Assembly: GCA_003211115.1 (NCBI GenBank)
Contig: QCTP01000001.1
Location: 1 to 64,000 of the forward strand
Length of the DNA: 64,000 bases
Reading direction: 5' to 3'
Source of the DNA: Prochlorococcus sp. AG-673-M19
GTDB lineage: Bacteria; Cyanobacteriota; Cyanobacteriia; PCC-6307; Cyanobiaceae
Shown here: one piece after another, positions 1 to 12,010 of the stretch
Position numbering within the stretch: the first letter of the stretch is position 1
Layout: each line of letters starts with the position of its first letter
Made by a program: the position numbers and the translations under genes
The notes under the pieces: model-generated
Seen by the model: the letters and a program-made list of their open reading frames with translations, nothing else
Told to the model about the DNA's origin: nothing
Databases searched by the model: none

Positions 1-1002
1 TATTGGGATAAAGATAACAAAATCGAAATAATTTCAAATGAGAGCATTTTAAATTCATTTCTTTTGGGAGAAAATCTTCCAGATTATCTTGAGAATTTAA
101 GTTTTAAGAACCTTAGATTAAAACTTGGTCCAGATTTCAGGATTCAATATGCAGGAATAGTTAAAGCTTATTTAGATACTAAGTTAGACTTGAATTTTAA
201 TGGAAATGTAGGAAAAGATTTAAATGCAAGAGGCCTAATTAATTTAAGCAAAGGTACAGCAAACTTATATACAACACCATTCAAATTAGATAAAAATAAG
301 GAAAACTATATATTATTTGCATCAAGAAGCGGAATTGTCCCTTTTATTAATTTTTCACTCATTAGTAAAGTTCCAGATTCAATAATACCAATCAATGAGA
401 ATAATCAAGATATTAATATTTCAAGTGGTTTTAATGAGAATGTTAGTTCAAGTGGTTTTGGGGTTGTTGGAATCGGTAATACAAGACTTATAAAAGTTGA
501 GGCATCATACGAAGGGTTCCTAGATCAATTATCATTTGAAGATGAAAATAAAAAGATACAACTAAGAAGTACTCCAAGATATAACAGGTCTCAGATTATT
601 GGTTTAATAGGAGGAAACTCTGCAAATTTAATAAATAGAGCATTTATTTCTCAAATAAATAGTTCAGATGGATTTAGTGAGAAATTCCAATTATCTTTAT
701 ATCCAGCCTTAATAGAAAATAACGAACCAATAAATAATGTTTTTTCTAATGAAAACCTTGAAGTAGATGATACTGAAGAATCATCTTCAAATCCTGGTTT
801 GTCTTCTCAAGCTTGGATTGCCGAAATAGGTCTTGATATTACTGATAGAGTAAACTTTGCTGTTCAAGCTACTCCAGATAGGGATGATTTACCACCTCTT
901 GGTATACTAACTTTACAAGCCAATCCAAACCTTGAATTATTGGGTTCTATAGATTCTGAAGGAGAGTGGAAAAGTCAAGTTCAATTGTTTTTCAGATATT
1001 AA
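1..1002 (+). CDS. TamB/DUF490 family translocation and assembly protein, C-terminal part (5' end outside window)
   Basis: Frame is open from base 1 (YWDKDNKIEII...). C-terminal beta-rich segment ends in ...QVQLFFRY, typical of TamB C-termini. Confidence 0.75.
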   Translation, partial: YWDKDNKIEIISNESILNSFLLGENLPDYLENLSFKNLRLKLGPDFRIQYAGIVKAYLDTKLDLNFNGNVGKDLNARGLINLSKGTANLYTTPFKLDKNKENYILFASRSGIVPFINFSLISKVPDSIIPINENNQDINISSGFNENVSSSGFGVVGIGNTRLIKVEASYEGFLDQLSFEDENKKIQLRSTPRYNRSQIIGLIGGNSANLINRAFISQINSSDGFSEKFQLSLYPALIENNEPINNVFSNENLEVDDTEESSSNPGLSSQAWIAEIGLDITDRVNFAVQATPDRDDLPPLGILTLQANPNLELLGSIDSEGEWKSQVQLFFRY

Positions 1003-1067
1003 TCTCTAAAATAAAAATTTTAAGAATGATTATTTTGAATTATTATTAAGTTTATTTAAATTAAATT

Positions 1068-2378
1068 ATGACTGATATATTTGAAGTGCCCACACCTGAT
1101 AACGATCTTTTAGAAAAAGCAGAGCAACTTCGTTTTGCTTCGATTAAAACAAGCCAAACAAATAATACTGACAGAATTAGAGCCTTGCACTTAATGGCTG
1201 ATTCTTTAGAAAAAAGCTCTAAAGAAATAATTGAGGCTAATATTAAAGATTATAAAAAAGCAGAGAATAAAGGAATTTCAAAGGCCTTACTTTCTAGATT
1301 AAAGTTATCAAAAGAAAAACTAAATCTAGGTATCGAAGGTGTTAGGAAAGTTGGGGATTTGTTAGATCCAGTAGGCCAAGTTCAAATTAAAAAGGAACTT
1401 TCTAAAGGACTTATTCTAGAAAGAAAAACAGTTCCAATTGGCGTATTAGGGGTGATTTTTGAATCTAGACCAGATGCTGTAATGCAAATAAGTTCTTTGG
1501 CGATCAGATCTGGGAATGGAGTAATGCTTAAAGGGGGAAGTGAAGCAAACTTTACCAATCTTGCAATAGTTTATGCACTAAAGAAGGGATTGCAAAAATC
1601 AAATCTTGATGAAAATACAATCTGTCTGTTAACAAGTAGAAAAGATAGTATGGCGATGCTTAAGTTAGAAAAATTTATAAATTTAATTATCCCAAGAGGA
1701 AGTAATCAACTAGTAAAATTTATACAGGAGAACACAGGAATTCCTGTTTTAGGTCATGCTGATGGGATTTGTCATTTATATATAGATAATCAAGCAAATC
1801 TTGATGTTGCTTTAAAAGTGGCTTTAGACAGCAAGATACAATATCCAGCTGCATGTAATGCTGTTGAGACTCTTTTAATACATAAAGACATAGCCTCTGA
1901 CTTTTTGAAAAAAGCTATCCCAATTTATAATTCTAAAGAAGTTAAATTGATTGGAGATAAAAAAGCTGTTCAACTAGGTGTTCATTTTGAAGCTAATCAC
2001 GAGGACTGGCAAACTGAATATTTAGATCTGATTCTCTCTATAAAAATTGTTGAAAATTTAGAAGAAGCAATTGCTCATATACAAAAATTTAGTTCAAAAC
2101 ATACAGATGGAATAATTACTGAAAATATAAGTAGTGCTAATAAATTTATGAGTGAGATTGATAGTTCAGGCGTATTTCATAATTGCTCAACAAGATTTGC
2201 AGATGGTTTTAGATATGGCTTTGGGGCAGAAGTTGGGATATCTACTCAGACATTACCCCCAAGAGGTCCAGTAGGACTTGAGGGGTTAGTAACTTATAAG
2301 TATTTCTTAAGAGGCCAAGGCCATATTGTGGATGATTTTTCATGTGGTAAATCAATTTATACACATAAAGATATTTAA
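1068..2378 (+). CDS. proA: Gamma-glutamyl phosphate reductase
   Basis: 436 aa; VPIGVLGVIFESRPDAVMQISSLAIRSGN, NAVETLLIH and FGFGAEVGISTQ-type motifs. Confidence 0.97.
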   Translation: MTDIFEVPTPDNDLLEKAEQLRFASIKTSQTNNTDRIRALHLMADSLEKSSKEIIEANIKDYKKAENKGISKALLSRLKLSKEKLNLGIEGVRKVGDLLDPVGQVQIKKELSKGLILERKTVPIGVLGVIFESRPDAVMQISSLAIRSGNGVMLKGGSEANFTNLAIVYALKKGLQKSNLDENTICLLTSRKDSMAMLKLEKFINLIIPRGSNQLVKFIQENTGIPVLGHADGICHLYIDNQANLDVALKVALDSKIQYPAACNAVETLLIHKDIASDFLKKAIPIYNSKEVKLIGDKKAVQLGVHFEANHEDWQTEYLDLILSIKIVENLEEAIAHIQKFSSKHTDGIITENISSANKFMSEIDSSGVFHNCSTRFADGFRYGFGAEVGISTQTLPPRGPVGLEGLVTYKYFLRGQGHIVDDFSCGKSIYTHKDI

Positions 2379-2389
2379 AACTTTTAAAA

Positions 2390-2752
2390 ATGGAAACATA
2401 TTTAAAAATTGAGAATATTAAACTTTGGGCGAGAGTTGGTGTCTTAGAAGAAGAAAGAGGATTAGGACAACTTTTTAAATTAGATGTATATTTATGGACT
2501 GATTTTAATTATTGTACTCAAAATGATGATATTAAAAAAACCATTGATTATTCAAAATTAGTTGAAATATTAAAGTATCAATCTAAGAAAATATATTGCT
2601 TTACGATAGAGAAATATTCAGATGAAATTTTAAAAATTATTAATGCAGAATTTCAAGTTAGCCGGATTAAAATTATATTAACCAAATGTAAACCTCCAAT
2701 CGATGGCTTCGATGGAGAGGTTTCAATAGTAAGAGATTTTAAAAATAATTAA
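2390..2752 (+). CDS. folB: Dihydroneopterin aldolase
   Basis: 120 aa; IENIKLWARVGVLEEERGLGQLFKLDVYL...DYSKLVEI, ILTKCKPPI. Confidence 0.9.
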   Translation: METYLKIENIKLWARVGVLEEERGLGQLFKLDVYLWTDFNYCTQNDDIKKTIDYSKLVEILKYQSKKIYCFTIEKYSDEILKIINAEFQVSRIKIILTKCKPPIDGFDGEVSIVRDFKNN

Positions 2753-3351
2753 TGGTTTTTTCAAAAAGAAATCCAATAATTTTAATTCATGGTCTCTGGA
2801 ATACATCAAATATCTTTTCTTCTATTACCGCTAAACTTGATGAATTAGGAATTGAATATTTTGCTCCAACTTTAAAACATAAATATGGAATAACATCTAT
2901 TATTGAATTAACAAATATATTGAATAACTTAATTTTAGATAAATATGGTTTAGAAAAAGAAATTGATATTTTGGGTTTTTCAATGGGAGGAATAATTGGA
3001 AGGTATTGGATTAAAAAATTTAATGGTTACAAAAGAACCCGAAAATTTATAACTGTTGGCTCGCCTCATAATGGAACTCTATCTTCACAATTAGTACCTA
3101 AATATCCTTTTAGAGGAATATCAGAAATGAAAATAAGTAGTTTTTTATTAAGAGATCTTTCTAAATACGATTATCTTCTGAAAGGTATTGATTGTATTAG
3201 TTTTTTTACTTATTGGGACATTATGGTTTTCCCAGGATGGAGAGCAAATTTAAATTCGGGTGAAAAAATATCTTTAAAAATATATAAACATAAAAATTTA
3301 GTAAGGAATCCTGAAGCGGTCGAAAAAATTATCAACAAACTTATTAGGTAG
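2752..3351 (+). CDS. Alpha/beta hydrolase, lipase-like
   Basis: PIILIHGLWNTSNIF and GFSMGGIIGRY nucleophile elbow. Confidence 0.8.
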   Translation: MVFSKRNPIILIHGLWNTSNIFSSITAKLDELGIEYFAPTLKHKYGITSIIELTNILNNLILDKYGLEKEIDILGFSMGGIIGRYWIKKFNGYKRTRKFITVGSPHNGTLSSQLVPKYPFRGISEMKISSFLLRDLSKYDYLLKGIDCISFFTYWDIMVFPGWRANLNSGEKISLKIYKHKNLVRNPEAVEKIINKLIR

Positions 3352-5431
3352 AAGTTGATAGACCTAAGTGCCTGATTAAAGAATCGGTTTTTGGTTCTCT
3401 CCCTCTAAATAATTTAAAAACCTCTAAAGGAGATAAACTTCCACCTAGACTTAAAATTGTATCTTTAAACTTCTCACCTATTTCACTTATGTTTTTATTA
3501 TTTTCTAAATCCGCCTCTTCAAACATCGAAAAAGCATCTGCACTTAATACTTCAGCCCATTTGTAAGAATAATATCCAGCTGAGTAACCTCCTGCAAATA
3601 TGTGACTAAAACAGCAGAGGAACTTATCTTCTTGGATAGGAGGAATTACGGTTGTTTGTATAGCAATTTCTTTTCGGATCTCATCAGAGTTTTTACCCTT
3701 ATTGCTATTAATATTACTATGCAATCTTAGATCTGTAATTGCAAAATGTAATTGTCTAAGAGTAGCCATTCCGCAATTAAAAGTTCTATTTCTTACCAAT
3801 TTTTCGAAATTTTCGTCAGATAATCTTTCTCCTGTTTCATAATGCCTCGCAATATTTAATAAGGTATTTTTATGAAAACACCAATTTTCCATGAATTGAC
3901 TAGGAAGTTCAACTGCATCCCATTCGACGTTATTAATACCCGCTGCTTGTGGAAGATTTACCGTGGTAAGCATATGTTGCAGACCATGCCCAAATTCGTG
4001 GAAAAGAGTTTGAACCTCATCAAAACTCATCAAACTTGGTTTATTTTTGGATGGCGGCGTTTGATTACAAACTAAATATGCAACAGGCAATGTATTTCTA
4101 CCAATAGTATTTTTGTTAAGACATTCATCCATCCATGCACCTCCACGCTTTGATTCAGGACGGGAGTAGGGGTCGAGGTAAAATGAAGCTATTTTTTCAT
4201 CATCTTTATTAAGGATATTAAAAAACAAAACGTCATTATTCCAAACTGGAACTTCATTGCTTGCTTCGACTACTTTAATTTTGAAGAGCTTTTCACTAAG
4301 ATTAAAAAGACCCTTTAAAACATCGTTAAGAGGGAACCAGGGCCTAAGTGCTTCTTGATCTAAATTAAGCTTTTCCTTTCTGAGGAGCTCAGACCAATAA
4401 CTAATATCCCATGGTTTAAGTGACTCTAACTTTGAAAACCCATTATCTTTTGCAAACTTATTAAGTATTTCTAGTTCATTTTGGGCTGTTTTATAAGCAG
4501 GCTTTCTTAACTCTTCTAAAAGTTTTTCCACATTTTTAATTTCCTTTGCCATTTTTGTTGAAAGACTCAATTCTGCCCAACTTTCATAACCAAGAAGCTT
4601 AGCTTGTTTAGTCCGAAGAGATAGGATTTCTTCAATAATTTGAGAGTTATTTTTTTCTCCATCAGAGGCTCTGCTAACGAAAGCTTTATAAAATCTTTCC
4701 CTTAGATTCCGATCATTTGCATATGTCATAAATGCAGTATAAGTGGGTATATCTAAACTTAATTTCCAAGGGCCGTTTTTTGAGTCAGCTTCTCCGTCTT
4801 TTTTTAAGTACTTATGAGCTGAAATTGACATTAATTCCAAAACCCTCGCCGGAAGGCCATCTATTTGAGATTTATCATTTAAGATTAATGACCAAGCATT
4901 AGTGGCATCTAAAACATTATTGCTAAAAGTAGTAGATAATTTTCCAAGCTCTTCGGAAATAATATTAAACTCTTTTTGATCCTCTATGTTAAGTGAGATA
5001 CCGCGATGTTTCATTTCGAGGATTTCTTTGTCTAAAATTCTATTTTTGATTTGATCAAAATTATTTGTTTCTTTAAGCTTTACTAATGCAGTATAAATAA
5101 TTTTACTTTGTCCAAACTTATTACTTAGATTAATAATTTCAGGTAAAAACTTTGAGTAAATTTCTCTTAAACTTTCAGAATTTTTTACTCCATTAAGATG
5201 ACTTATAACTCCCCAACTCCATCTAAGAATCTCATTGACTTCATTTAATGGATTAATTACTTTCTCCCATTCCAAATTTTCATGGTTTAAATAATTAGAT
5301 AAAAAATTTTCAATATTTTTGAAATCTAAATTTATTTTTTCTATTACACTTGGAAATTCTTTATTAATTCTATCTGGAGTGAATTTTTTAAACTCTGGCA
5401 ATTCTCCACAATTAAAAATCGAAGTTTCCAT
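3344..5431 (-). CDS. prlC: M3 family oligopeptidase A
   Basis: 695 aa; HEFGHGLQH zinc-binding motif, FAGGYSAGYYSYKWAEVLSADAF. Confidence 0.93.
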   Translation of the reverse strand: METSIFNCGELPEFKKFTPDRINKEFPSVIEKINLDFKNIENFLSNYLNHENLEWEKVINPLNEVNEILRWSWGVISHLNGVKNSESLREIYSKFLPEIINLSNKFGQSKIIYTALVKLKETNNFDQIKNRILDKEILEMKHRGISLNIEDQKEFNIISEELGKLSTTFSNNVLDATNAWSLILNDKSQIDGLPARVLELMSISAHKYLKKDGEADSKNGPWKLSLDIPTYTAFMTYANDRNLRERFYKAFVSRASDGEKNNSQIIEEILSLRTKQAKLLGYESWAELSLSTKMAKEIKNVEKLLEELRKPAYKTAQNELEILNKFAKDNGFSKLESLKPWDISYWSELLRKEKLNLDQEALRPWFPLNDVLKGLFNLSEKLFKIKVVEASNEVPVWNNDVLFFNILNKDDEKIASFYLDPYSRPESKRGGAWMDECLNKNTIGRNTLPVAYLVCNQTPPSKNKPSLMSFDEVQTLFHEFGHGLQHMLTTVNLPQAAGINNVEWDAVELPSQFMENWCFHKNTLLNIARHYETGERLSDENFEKLVRNRTFNCGMATLRQLHFAITDLRLHSNINSNKGKNSDEIRKEIAIQTTVIPPIQEDKFLCCFSHIFAGGYSAGYYSYKWAEVLSADAFSMFEEADLENNKNISEIGEKFKDTILSLGGSLSPLEVFKLFRGREPKTDSLIRHLGLSTST

Positions 5432-5442
5432 TTGATTGAATA

Positions 5443-6990
5443 TTAAAATTGACTAATGTTTGATATTAATCCAACTAACTTAGCTAAAGTTAATTGTTGA
5501 CTGAGAGCATTGGTTGAAGATTCATATAAATTTATTGCTATTTTTGGCCAAAAACCTATTACTAAAGTAGGTAATAATAAACTGAAACCAATGGTTAATT
5601 CTCTACCATTCATTTCTCTTACCGTAGCTAATGCAGGAATTCTAGGCCCAAAAAATACTCTTCTACACATCGAAAGAAGGTATATTGGTGTAAGCACAAG
5701 ACCAATTGCTGCAATAAGAATTGTAATCGATCTAAATAGAGAGCTAAAACCCTCTTGACTTGTTATGCCTAAGAATATAGTGATTTCGCTTATGAACCCA
5801 CTCATTCCAGGCAAGGCAAGAGATGCTAATGAGCTCGCCAAGAAAAAAGCAAATGTTATTGGTAAGACCTTCGCTAAACCACCCATATTTGGAATTGATA
5901 GAGTATTTGTTCTTTCATAGAAGGATCCTGTAACAAAGAACATTGCTGCTGCTATAAGTCCGTGACTTATCATTTGAAGCATTGCTCCGCTTATGCCTAA
6001 AGCGTCAACTGCTCCAATACCTAGAAGAACAAATCCCATATGACTCACTGAACTACATGCGATTCTTCTTTTTACGTTATCTTGCGCAAATGCATTTAAG
6101 GCTCCATAAATTATGTTGATTATTCCAAGAATTATTAAAGCAGGCGCAAGTTGTAGATGCACTTCGGGTAATATTTGAACATTGAATCTTAAGAGAGCAT
6201 ATCCCCCCATCTTTAAAAGGATTCCCGCTAGTAACATTGAAACTGGTGCATTAGCTTCTCCATGAGCATCAGGCAACCAAGTATGCAATGGGAAGATAGG
6301 AAGTTTTACTCCAAAACCTATTAGAAATCCTAGATAAGATAATAATGCGAGACTACCCGTAACATGTTTATTTGTTAAATCGGTAAGATTTAGGGTAAAT
6401 GTATCGCCGCTCAAGGCAAGTGCAAGTCCACTTATAAGTATTAGTAAGGAGGCTAGGGCAGTATAAAGAATAAATTTTGTAGCTGCATATAATTTTTTCT
6501 TACCGCCCCAAATAGCAATAAGAAGATAAACGGGAACCAATTCTAATTCCCAAGCTAAGAAAAATAATAAGAAATCTTGAGAAAGAAAAACTAGTGCCTG
6601 AGCTGAAGCCTGAACTAATAAAAGAGCAAAATATAAATTAGATTTTTTCTTTATCTTCCAACTCGCTGCAGCTGATAAAAATGTAATTAATCCGCTCAAA
6701 GCTACTAACGGTGCAGATAATCCATCTACACCTAGAGACCATTCCAAGCCTATTGAGGGTAGCCAAATTGCTCTTTCAACAAGTTGCAGGGTACTATTTG
6801 TAGTATCAAATTTTTGGAAAAGTACTCCAATTATTAGTAAAAAATCTATAAATAAAAAACTTAATGAGACATTTCTTGGGAGTGTATTATCTTCCCCTTC
6901 CTTAGAACTTAAAAAAGGCATTATCAATGCCCCAATTAAGGGTAATAAAACAATAGAGGAAAGCCAAGGAAAAGATTCGAAATTCATCAA
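5443..6990 (-). CDS. ndhD: NAD(P)H-quinone oxidoreductase subunit 4 (NdhD/NuoM)
   Basis: 515 aa polytopic protein; [51 protein letters not shown]. Confidence 0.96.
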   Translation of the reverse strand: MMNFESFPWLSSIVLLPLIGALIMPFLSSKEGEDNTLPRNVSLSFLFIDFLLIIGVLFQKFDTTNSTLQLVERAIWLPSIGLEWSLGVDGLSAPLVALSGLITFLSAAASWKIKKKSNLYFALLLVQASAQALVFLSQDFLLFFLAWELELVPVYLLIAIWGGKKKLYAATKFILYTALASLLILISGLALALSGDTFTLNLTDLTNKHVTGSLALLSYLGFLIGFGVKLPIFPLHTWLPDAHGEANAPVSMLLAGILLKMGGYALLRFNVQILPEVHLQLAPALIILGIINIIYGALNAFAQDNVKRRIACSSVSHMGFVLLGIGAVDALGISGAMLQMISHGLIAAAMFFVTGSFYERTNTLSIPNMGGLAKVLPITFAFFLASSLASLALPGMSGFISEITIFLGITSQEGFSSLFRSITILIAAIGLVLTPIYLLSMCRRVFFGPRIPALATVREMNGRELTIGFSLLLPTLVIGFWPKIAINLYESSTNALSQQLTLAKLVGLISNISQF

Positions 6991-7066
6991 TATAATGAAT
7001 AATTTTTTTATTCTAGTTGAAGTTGTTCTAGCTTGAGACTATAACATTAAAAACGTCTAAGTAAAA

Positions 7067-8014
7067 CTACTTACCAGAGATATCCTTGAATTCACTTCCT
7101 GTTGTTTGTACGTTTAAATATGGAGCTCTACTTGCTACGCCTGACTTTTCCCAAGCTTTTACCATAGCTTGACTTACTTCTCTACCATTTTCCTTTTTAC
7201 ACAAAGCTAGGATACTTGGCCCTGCTCCACTAATTGCACAACCTAAAGCACCTGCTTTTAGTGCGGCATCTTTAACTTCCAATCCACCTTTAATAAGCTT
7301 CCATCGATATGGTTCATGTAATTTGTCAAACATTCCCTCTTTTATTAATTCATCATTGCCTGTTTTTAAGCCGTTAAGTAATAAAGTAAGTGCCCCCATA
7401 TTTGTTACTGCATCAGAAATAGGTACATTCTTAGGCATTACTCTCCTAGCTTCACTTGTACTAAGTCGAATAGCCGGTATTGCTACTACTACTTTGATGG
7501 AATCGTGCCAGTCACATCTAATAATTCTCCATCTATGGGAAGATGACCTAGCCGTTAAACAAAGGCCCCCCAAAAGAGAAGGAACTACATTATCAGGATG
7601 ACCTTCAATATCAATTGCAAGTTCTAGAAGTTTTTCTTTTGCTAAAGGAGAGTTCATAATTGCATTTGCTCCTATTAATCCTGCAACTATTGCTGTAGCA
7701 CTACTCCCTAGTCCGCGAGCTGGGGGGACTGCTAATTTTACCCTGGCTTCAAGGGCGAAAGGTTCGATATTGGCACTTTCCCATACTTTCTGAGCAGCTC
7801 TAAAAACTAAGTTTTCTGGCCCTCCTCGTAAATGATTACCATCGGTACTTTCCATTATTAAATCAAATCGATCTCCGCCGCCATCTATTCTTGTAAATAT
7901 AAATTCGTTATATAAATCTAATGCTGCTCCAAGACAGTCGAATCCAGGACCTAGATTAGCAGTTGTAGAAGGAACTGTTACTATTATTTTTTTCCCTACT
8001 TCTGGAGAAGACAT
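7067..8014 (-). CDS. thrB: Homoserine kinase
   Basis: VPSTTANLGPGFDCLGAAL, PPARGLGSSATAIVAGL, GAGPSILAL. Confidence 0.96.
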   Translation of the reverse strand: MSSPEVGKKIIVTVPSTTANLGPGFDCLGAALDLYNEFIFTRIDGGGDRFDLIMESTDGNHLRGGPENLVFRAAQKVWESANIEPFALEARVKLAVPPARGLGSSATAIVAGLIGANAIMNSPLAKEKLLELAIDIEGHPDNVVPSLLGGLCLTARSSSHRWRIIRCDWHDSIKVVVAIPAIRLSTSEARRVMPKNVPISDAVTNMGALTLLLNGLKTGNDELIKEGMFDKLHEPYRWKLIKGGLEVKDAALKAGALGCAISGAGPSILALCKKENGREVSQAMVKAWEKSGVASRAPYLNVQTTGSEFKDISGK

Positions 8015-8028
8015 ATAAAAATATTATC

Positions 8029-9060
8029 CTATTTTAAAAGCATTTTTGCTCTGCAGGCTGCGCTAAATAGTCCAAACTCTTCATCTAAGATTACATGTAT
8101 AGGTATATTTTTAAGAATATCTTTTAATCTTCCTTTATCTGAAAATTGTTTCATAAATAAACTTGATTTAAAGTTTATCAAATGTTTTGGAGCGGTACCT
8201 CCAGAAATCCATAACCCTCCAAAGCACAATTCTTGAAGTGCAACGTCTCCCAATAAAGAGGCATAAGCATCTAACCATATCCTCTCTACTTCAACCATAA
8301 GGCTATCTCCCTTATTAGAAAGATTACATATTTTTTCAGGAAATTCTTTTCTCAAATTATTAGAAATTTTCAATTCTTTTAAGTATTTTCGAAGAGGATG
8401 TTTTTTAGCATCAGGTTTACTTAGTCTCCATTCGGCTATTCTTGATAACCCAGTACCACTTATAATCCTTTCACATGATATCCTTTCAACTTTTAAAAAA
8501 TTTTTGAGCCAATTCTTTAATTCCCATTCTAATTCTGACTTTGGTGAGTATTCAACATGACCACCCTCGCTAGCTAAAACTTTCACATTACTTTCATATA
8601 TTATGCCTCTTGCAATGCCTAGACCAGTTCCTGCTCCCACAATGGCATGCAAATCTTTGTTAGTGCCGGTTGAGTGGTTTCCATTTTGAATTGTATAATA
8701 TTGAGTTTTTTTTAAAAAAGGGATTCCATATATTTGTACTGCAAAATCATTTACTAGTTCGCAACTTTTAAATTTAAATTTCCTTTTTATTCCATCTCCA
8801 GAAATATTCCATGACAAATTAATAATTTTTGCATTGTTGTTAGATATAGGACCTGCTACTGCGAAACAAGCCGAAAAAGGATGAGTAATGTTTTTACATT
8901 CACTATGAAGGAAATCTTCTAAAATTAATTCAAACGAATTCCATTCTAAAGATTTATATTTTTTTTTTAAGATTAGTTTTGGAGAATTGGTATTAATATC
9001 CTTTTTGAAAATTCCCAAAAGAACCTTTGTACCTCCTAGATCACAAGCAAGAAAATTCAT
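8029..9060 (-). CDS. glk: Glucokinase
   Basis: MNFLACDLGGTKVLLGIF, VGAGTGLGIARGI, ASEGGHVEYSP. Confidence 0.92.
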   Translation of the reverse strand: MNFLACDLGGTKVLLGIFKKDINTNSPKLILKKKYKSLEWNSFELILEDFLHSECKNITHPFSACFAVAGPISNNNAKIINLSWNISGDGIKRKFKFKSCELVNDFAVQIYGIPFLKKTQYYTIQNGNHSTGTNKDLHAIVGAGTGLGIARGIIYESNVKVLASEGGHVEYSPKSELEWELKNWLKNFLKVERISCERIISGTGLSRIAEWRLSKPDAKKHPLRKYLKELKISNNLRKEFPEKICNLSNKGDSLMVEVERIWLDAYASLLGDVALQELCFGGLWISGGTAPKHLINFKSSLFMKQFSDKGRLKDILKNIPIHVILDEEFGLFSAACRAKMLLK

Positions 9061-9070
9061 CTATTCAAAA

Positions 9071-10987
9071 TTATTCTGTTCTTCCTTTCTTTTCTATTAA
9101 TTTATCCATAAATTTGTAAAGATCATTTAATTTAAAAACTCCTAAATTTTTTCCATTCAAGGCTCTTAAAGCAACCGAATCAACTTTTTCTTCTTTATCG
9201 CCAATAACTGCAATTAGTGGAATTCTTCCTATAGTTGCCTCCCTTATTTTGTATCCTATTTTTTCATTTCTAATATCAACTTTTGATCTATATCCCTCAT
9301 TATTTATTAATTGATTAAACATTAAACATTTTTCTATATTTCTATCGGTAATGCTCAACAGAATTATTTGATAAGGTGCGAGCCAGATTGGAAATTTAGC
9401 TTCATATTGTTCAATTAAGATTCCGATAAATCTTTCAAAAGATCCCAAAATTGCCCTGTGAAGCATTACTGGATTTCTTTTCTCATTATCAATGTCTACA
9501 AAAGTTGCATCTAATCTTATAGGCATGGAGAAATCAACTTGAATAGTTCCACATTGCCAGACTCTATTAAGACAATCTTTTAATGAGAATTCAATTTTAG
9601 GACCATAAAAAGCACCTTCTCCAGGTTGTAGTTCCCATTTTAAACTTTTTTTATCAAGAGCCTTGGTAAGAGCCTCTTCTGATTTATCCCAAATCTCCTC
9701 ACTACCTACTCTCTTTTCAGGACGAGTTGATAATTTGATAATAATTTCATCAAAACCAAAAGTTTTATAAACCTCGAAAACAAGATCAATAAAAGTAGAC
9801 ACCTCATCTTGAATTTGTTCTTCTGTACAGAAGATATGTGCATCATCCTGAGTAAAATTTCTTACTCTCATTAATCCGTGTAATGCACCAGATGGCTCAT
9901 TTCTATGACAAGAACCAAATTCAGCAAGACGAATAGGTAAATCTTTATAACTTTTTAAACCTTGATTAAATACTTGAATATGGCATGGGCAATTCATTGG
10001 TTTAATTGCATAAGTTCTATTTTCTGATGCGGTAGTGAACATATCGTCTCTGAATTTTTCCCAATGACCAGATTTTTCCCAAAGAGATTTATCTACAGCT
10101 TGAGGGGTTTTAATTTCTAGATAATTATTTTTTTTAAGTATTTCTCTGATGTATTTTTCAAGTACTTGGTAGATTGTCCATCCTTTTGGATGCCAAAAAA
10201 TCATACCTGGAGATTCTTCTTGTATATGAAATAGTGAATGTTTTTTCCCAAGTTTTCTATGATCTCTTTTTTCAGCTTCTTCAATTCTTGTTAAGTAATC
10301 ATTGAGTTCTTTTTCTTTAGCCCAGGCAGTTCCATATATTCTCTGCAATGATTCATTTTCACTATTGCCTCTCCAGTATGAACCAGATAATTTAAGTAAC
10401 TTAAAGTGTCGTAGATGCCTTGTATTTGGAACATGGGGCCCTCTACACATGTCAATATATTCTTCGTGTTTATATAAATTAATTAGACCTTCATCAGGAA
10501 TCTCATCAATTATTCTTAATTTAAAAGTTTCATCTCTTTCTTGAAAAGTTTTTATTGCTTCTTTTTTGGTAACTTGTAAAATCTCCACCGAATAATTTGT
10601 TTTTATTAAGTTATTAATTCTTTTTTCGATTTTTATTAAATCCTCAGGGGTAAATCTATATTCTGAAAAAATATCGTAGTAAAAGCCATCTTCAATTACA
10701 GGACCAATTGCCATTTTTATATTTGGATAGATTTGTTTAACCGCATGACCAATAAGATGAGCAAAAGAATGTCTAATTATCTCAATGCCTTCTTTGTCTT
10801 TAGATGTAATTATTACAACTTTGGAATCATTTTTGATTGGAAGAGTCGCATCAAGAAGAACTTCATTCACTTTTCCTGCAATTGTAGCTTTAGCTAACCC
10901 AGCTCCAATACTCTGGGCAATTTCTAGAATCGTTACAGATCTTTCGAAAATCTTTTGGGAACCATCTGGCAAAGTTATTACTGGCAT
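9071..10987 (-). CDS. thrS: Threonyl-tRNA synthetase
   Basis: 638 aa; N-terminal TGS domain, class II motifs ([35 protein letters not shown]). Confidence 0.98.
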   Translation of the reverse strand: MPVITLPDGSQKIFERSVTILEIAQSIGAGLAKATIAGKVNEVLLDATLPIKNDSKVVIITSKDKEGIEIIRHSFAHLIGHAVKQIYPNIKMAIGPVIEDGFYYDIFSEYRFTPEDLIKIEKRINNLIKTNYSVEILQVTKKEAIKTFQERDETFKLRIIDEIPDEGLINLYKHEEYIDMCRGPHVPNTRHLRHFKLLKLSGSYWRGNSENESLQRIYGTAWAKEKELNDYLTRIEEAEKRDHRKLGKKHSLFHIQEESPGMIFWHPKGWTIYQVLEKYIREILKKNNYLEIKTPQAVDKSLWEKSGHWEKFRDDMFTTASENRTYAIKPMNCPCHIQVFNQGLKSYKDLPIRLAEFGSCHRNEPSGALHGLMRVRNFTQDDAHIFCTEEQIQDEVSTFIDLVFEVYKTFGFDEIIIKLSTRPEKRVGSEEIWDKSEEALTKALDKKSLKWELQPGEGAFYGPKIEFSLKDCLNRVWQCGTIQVDFSMPIRLDATFVDIDNEKRNPVMLHRAILGSFERFIGILIEQYEAKFPIWLAPYQIILLSITDRNIEKCLMFNQLINNEGYRSKVDIRNEKIGYKIREATIGRIPLIAVIGDKEEKVDSVALRALNGKNLGVFKLNDLYKFMDKLIEKKGRTE

Positions 10988-10990
10988 AAT

Positions 10991-12010
10991 TTATTTCTCC
11001 ATTTCAAAAAATCCTAATTTTGATTTAACTCTTTTAAGAGTTTTATTTGCTTGAACCTCAGCCTTATCCTTGCCTTCTAGGAGAATATTATTTAGTTGAT
11101 ATGGATCACTAATTAAAAGGTTATATTTTTCTTGAATAGGTTCTAACGATTCTATAAGTTGTTCAGTAATTAATTTTTTAAATGTACCCCATCCAGTCTC
11201 TGAGAATTCATTTTCACATTGAGAAATTTCTTTTCCGGATAATATTGAATAAATCATCAGAAGATTTTTAGATTCCGCTCTTTGAGGGTTATTAAATTCC
11301 ATTCCAACAAAACTATCACTTTTAGCTCTTTTTATTTTTTTTGTGATTATTTCAGGAGCATCTAACAAGTTAATACGACTGCCTTCATTAGGATCACTTT
11401 TACTCATCTTTTTTGAACCATCAATTAAACTCATTATTTTTGATCCATTCTTCATAATTATTGGCTGAGGAATTTTCAATATATTTTTATCCTTACTAAA
11501 TTTGGCATTAATTCTCTGTTGTGCAATATCTCTGGCAAGTTCAAGATGTTGTTTTTGATCTTCCCCGACTGGAACGAAGTCGGCATCATATAGAAGGATG
11601 TCAGCAGCCATCAGGATTGGATAATCAAATAGTCCAATAGATACATTATTCCCTTTTTGTATGGATTTTTCTTTGAATTGAATCATTCTTTCCATCCAAT
11701 TTATTGGGGTCATGCAATTTAGTATCCAACAAAGTTCTGAATGAGCAGAAATCTGACTTTGGACAAAAATTGAACATATTTTAGGGTCTATCCCACAAGC
11801 AACATACAAAGCTGCAGTAGAGAGAGTGTTTTTAGATAACTCTTTGGGATTATATTCGGCAGTTATTGCATGTAAATCAACAACACAGAGAAATGTTTCA
11901 TATTGCTCTTGAAGTAATACCCAATTATTAATTGCACCAAGCCAGTTTCCAATATGTAAATCTCCTGTAGGTTGAACCCCAGAAAGAATTCTTTTTTTAT
12001 TTGTCATCAA
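10991..12010 (-). CDS. trpS: Tryptophanyl-tRNA synthetase
   Basis: RILSGVQPTGDLHIGNWLGAI, KKMSKSDPNEGS (KMSKS). Confidence 0.97.
   Translation of the reverse strand: MMTNKKRILSGVQPTGDLHIGNWLGAINNWVLLQEQYETFLCVVDLHAITAEYNPKELSKNTLSTAALYVACGIDPKICSIFVQSQISAHSELCWILNCMTPINWMERMIQFKEKSIQKGNNVSIGLFDYPILMAADILLYDADFVPVGEDQKQHLELARDIAQQRINAKFSKDKNILKIPQPIIMKNGSKIMSLIDGSKKMSKSDPNEGSRINLLDAPEIITKKIKRAKSDSFVGMEFNNPQRAESKNLLMIYSILSGKEISQCENEFSETGWGTFKKLITEQLIESLEPIQEKYNLLISDPYQLNNILLEGKDKAEVQANKTLKRVKSKLGFFEMEK

Noticed and set aside
3872-4075. ORF inside prlC on the opposite strand
   Set aside because: Entirely within a clear protease gene; no recognisable domain.
5510-5758. ORF antisense to ndhD
   Set aside because: Fully embedded in ndhD; composition follows the complementary strand.
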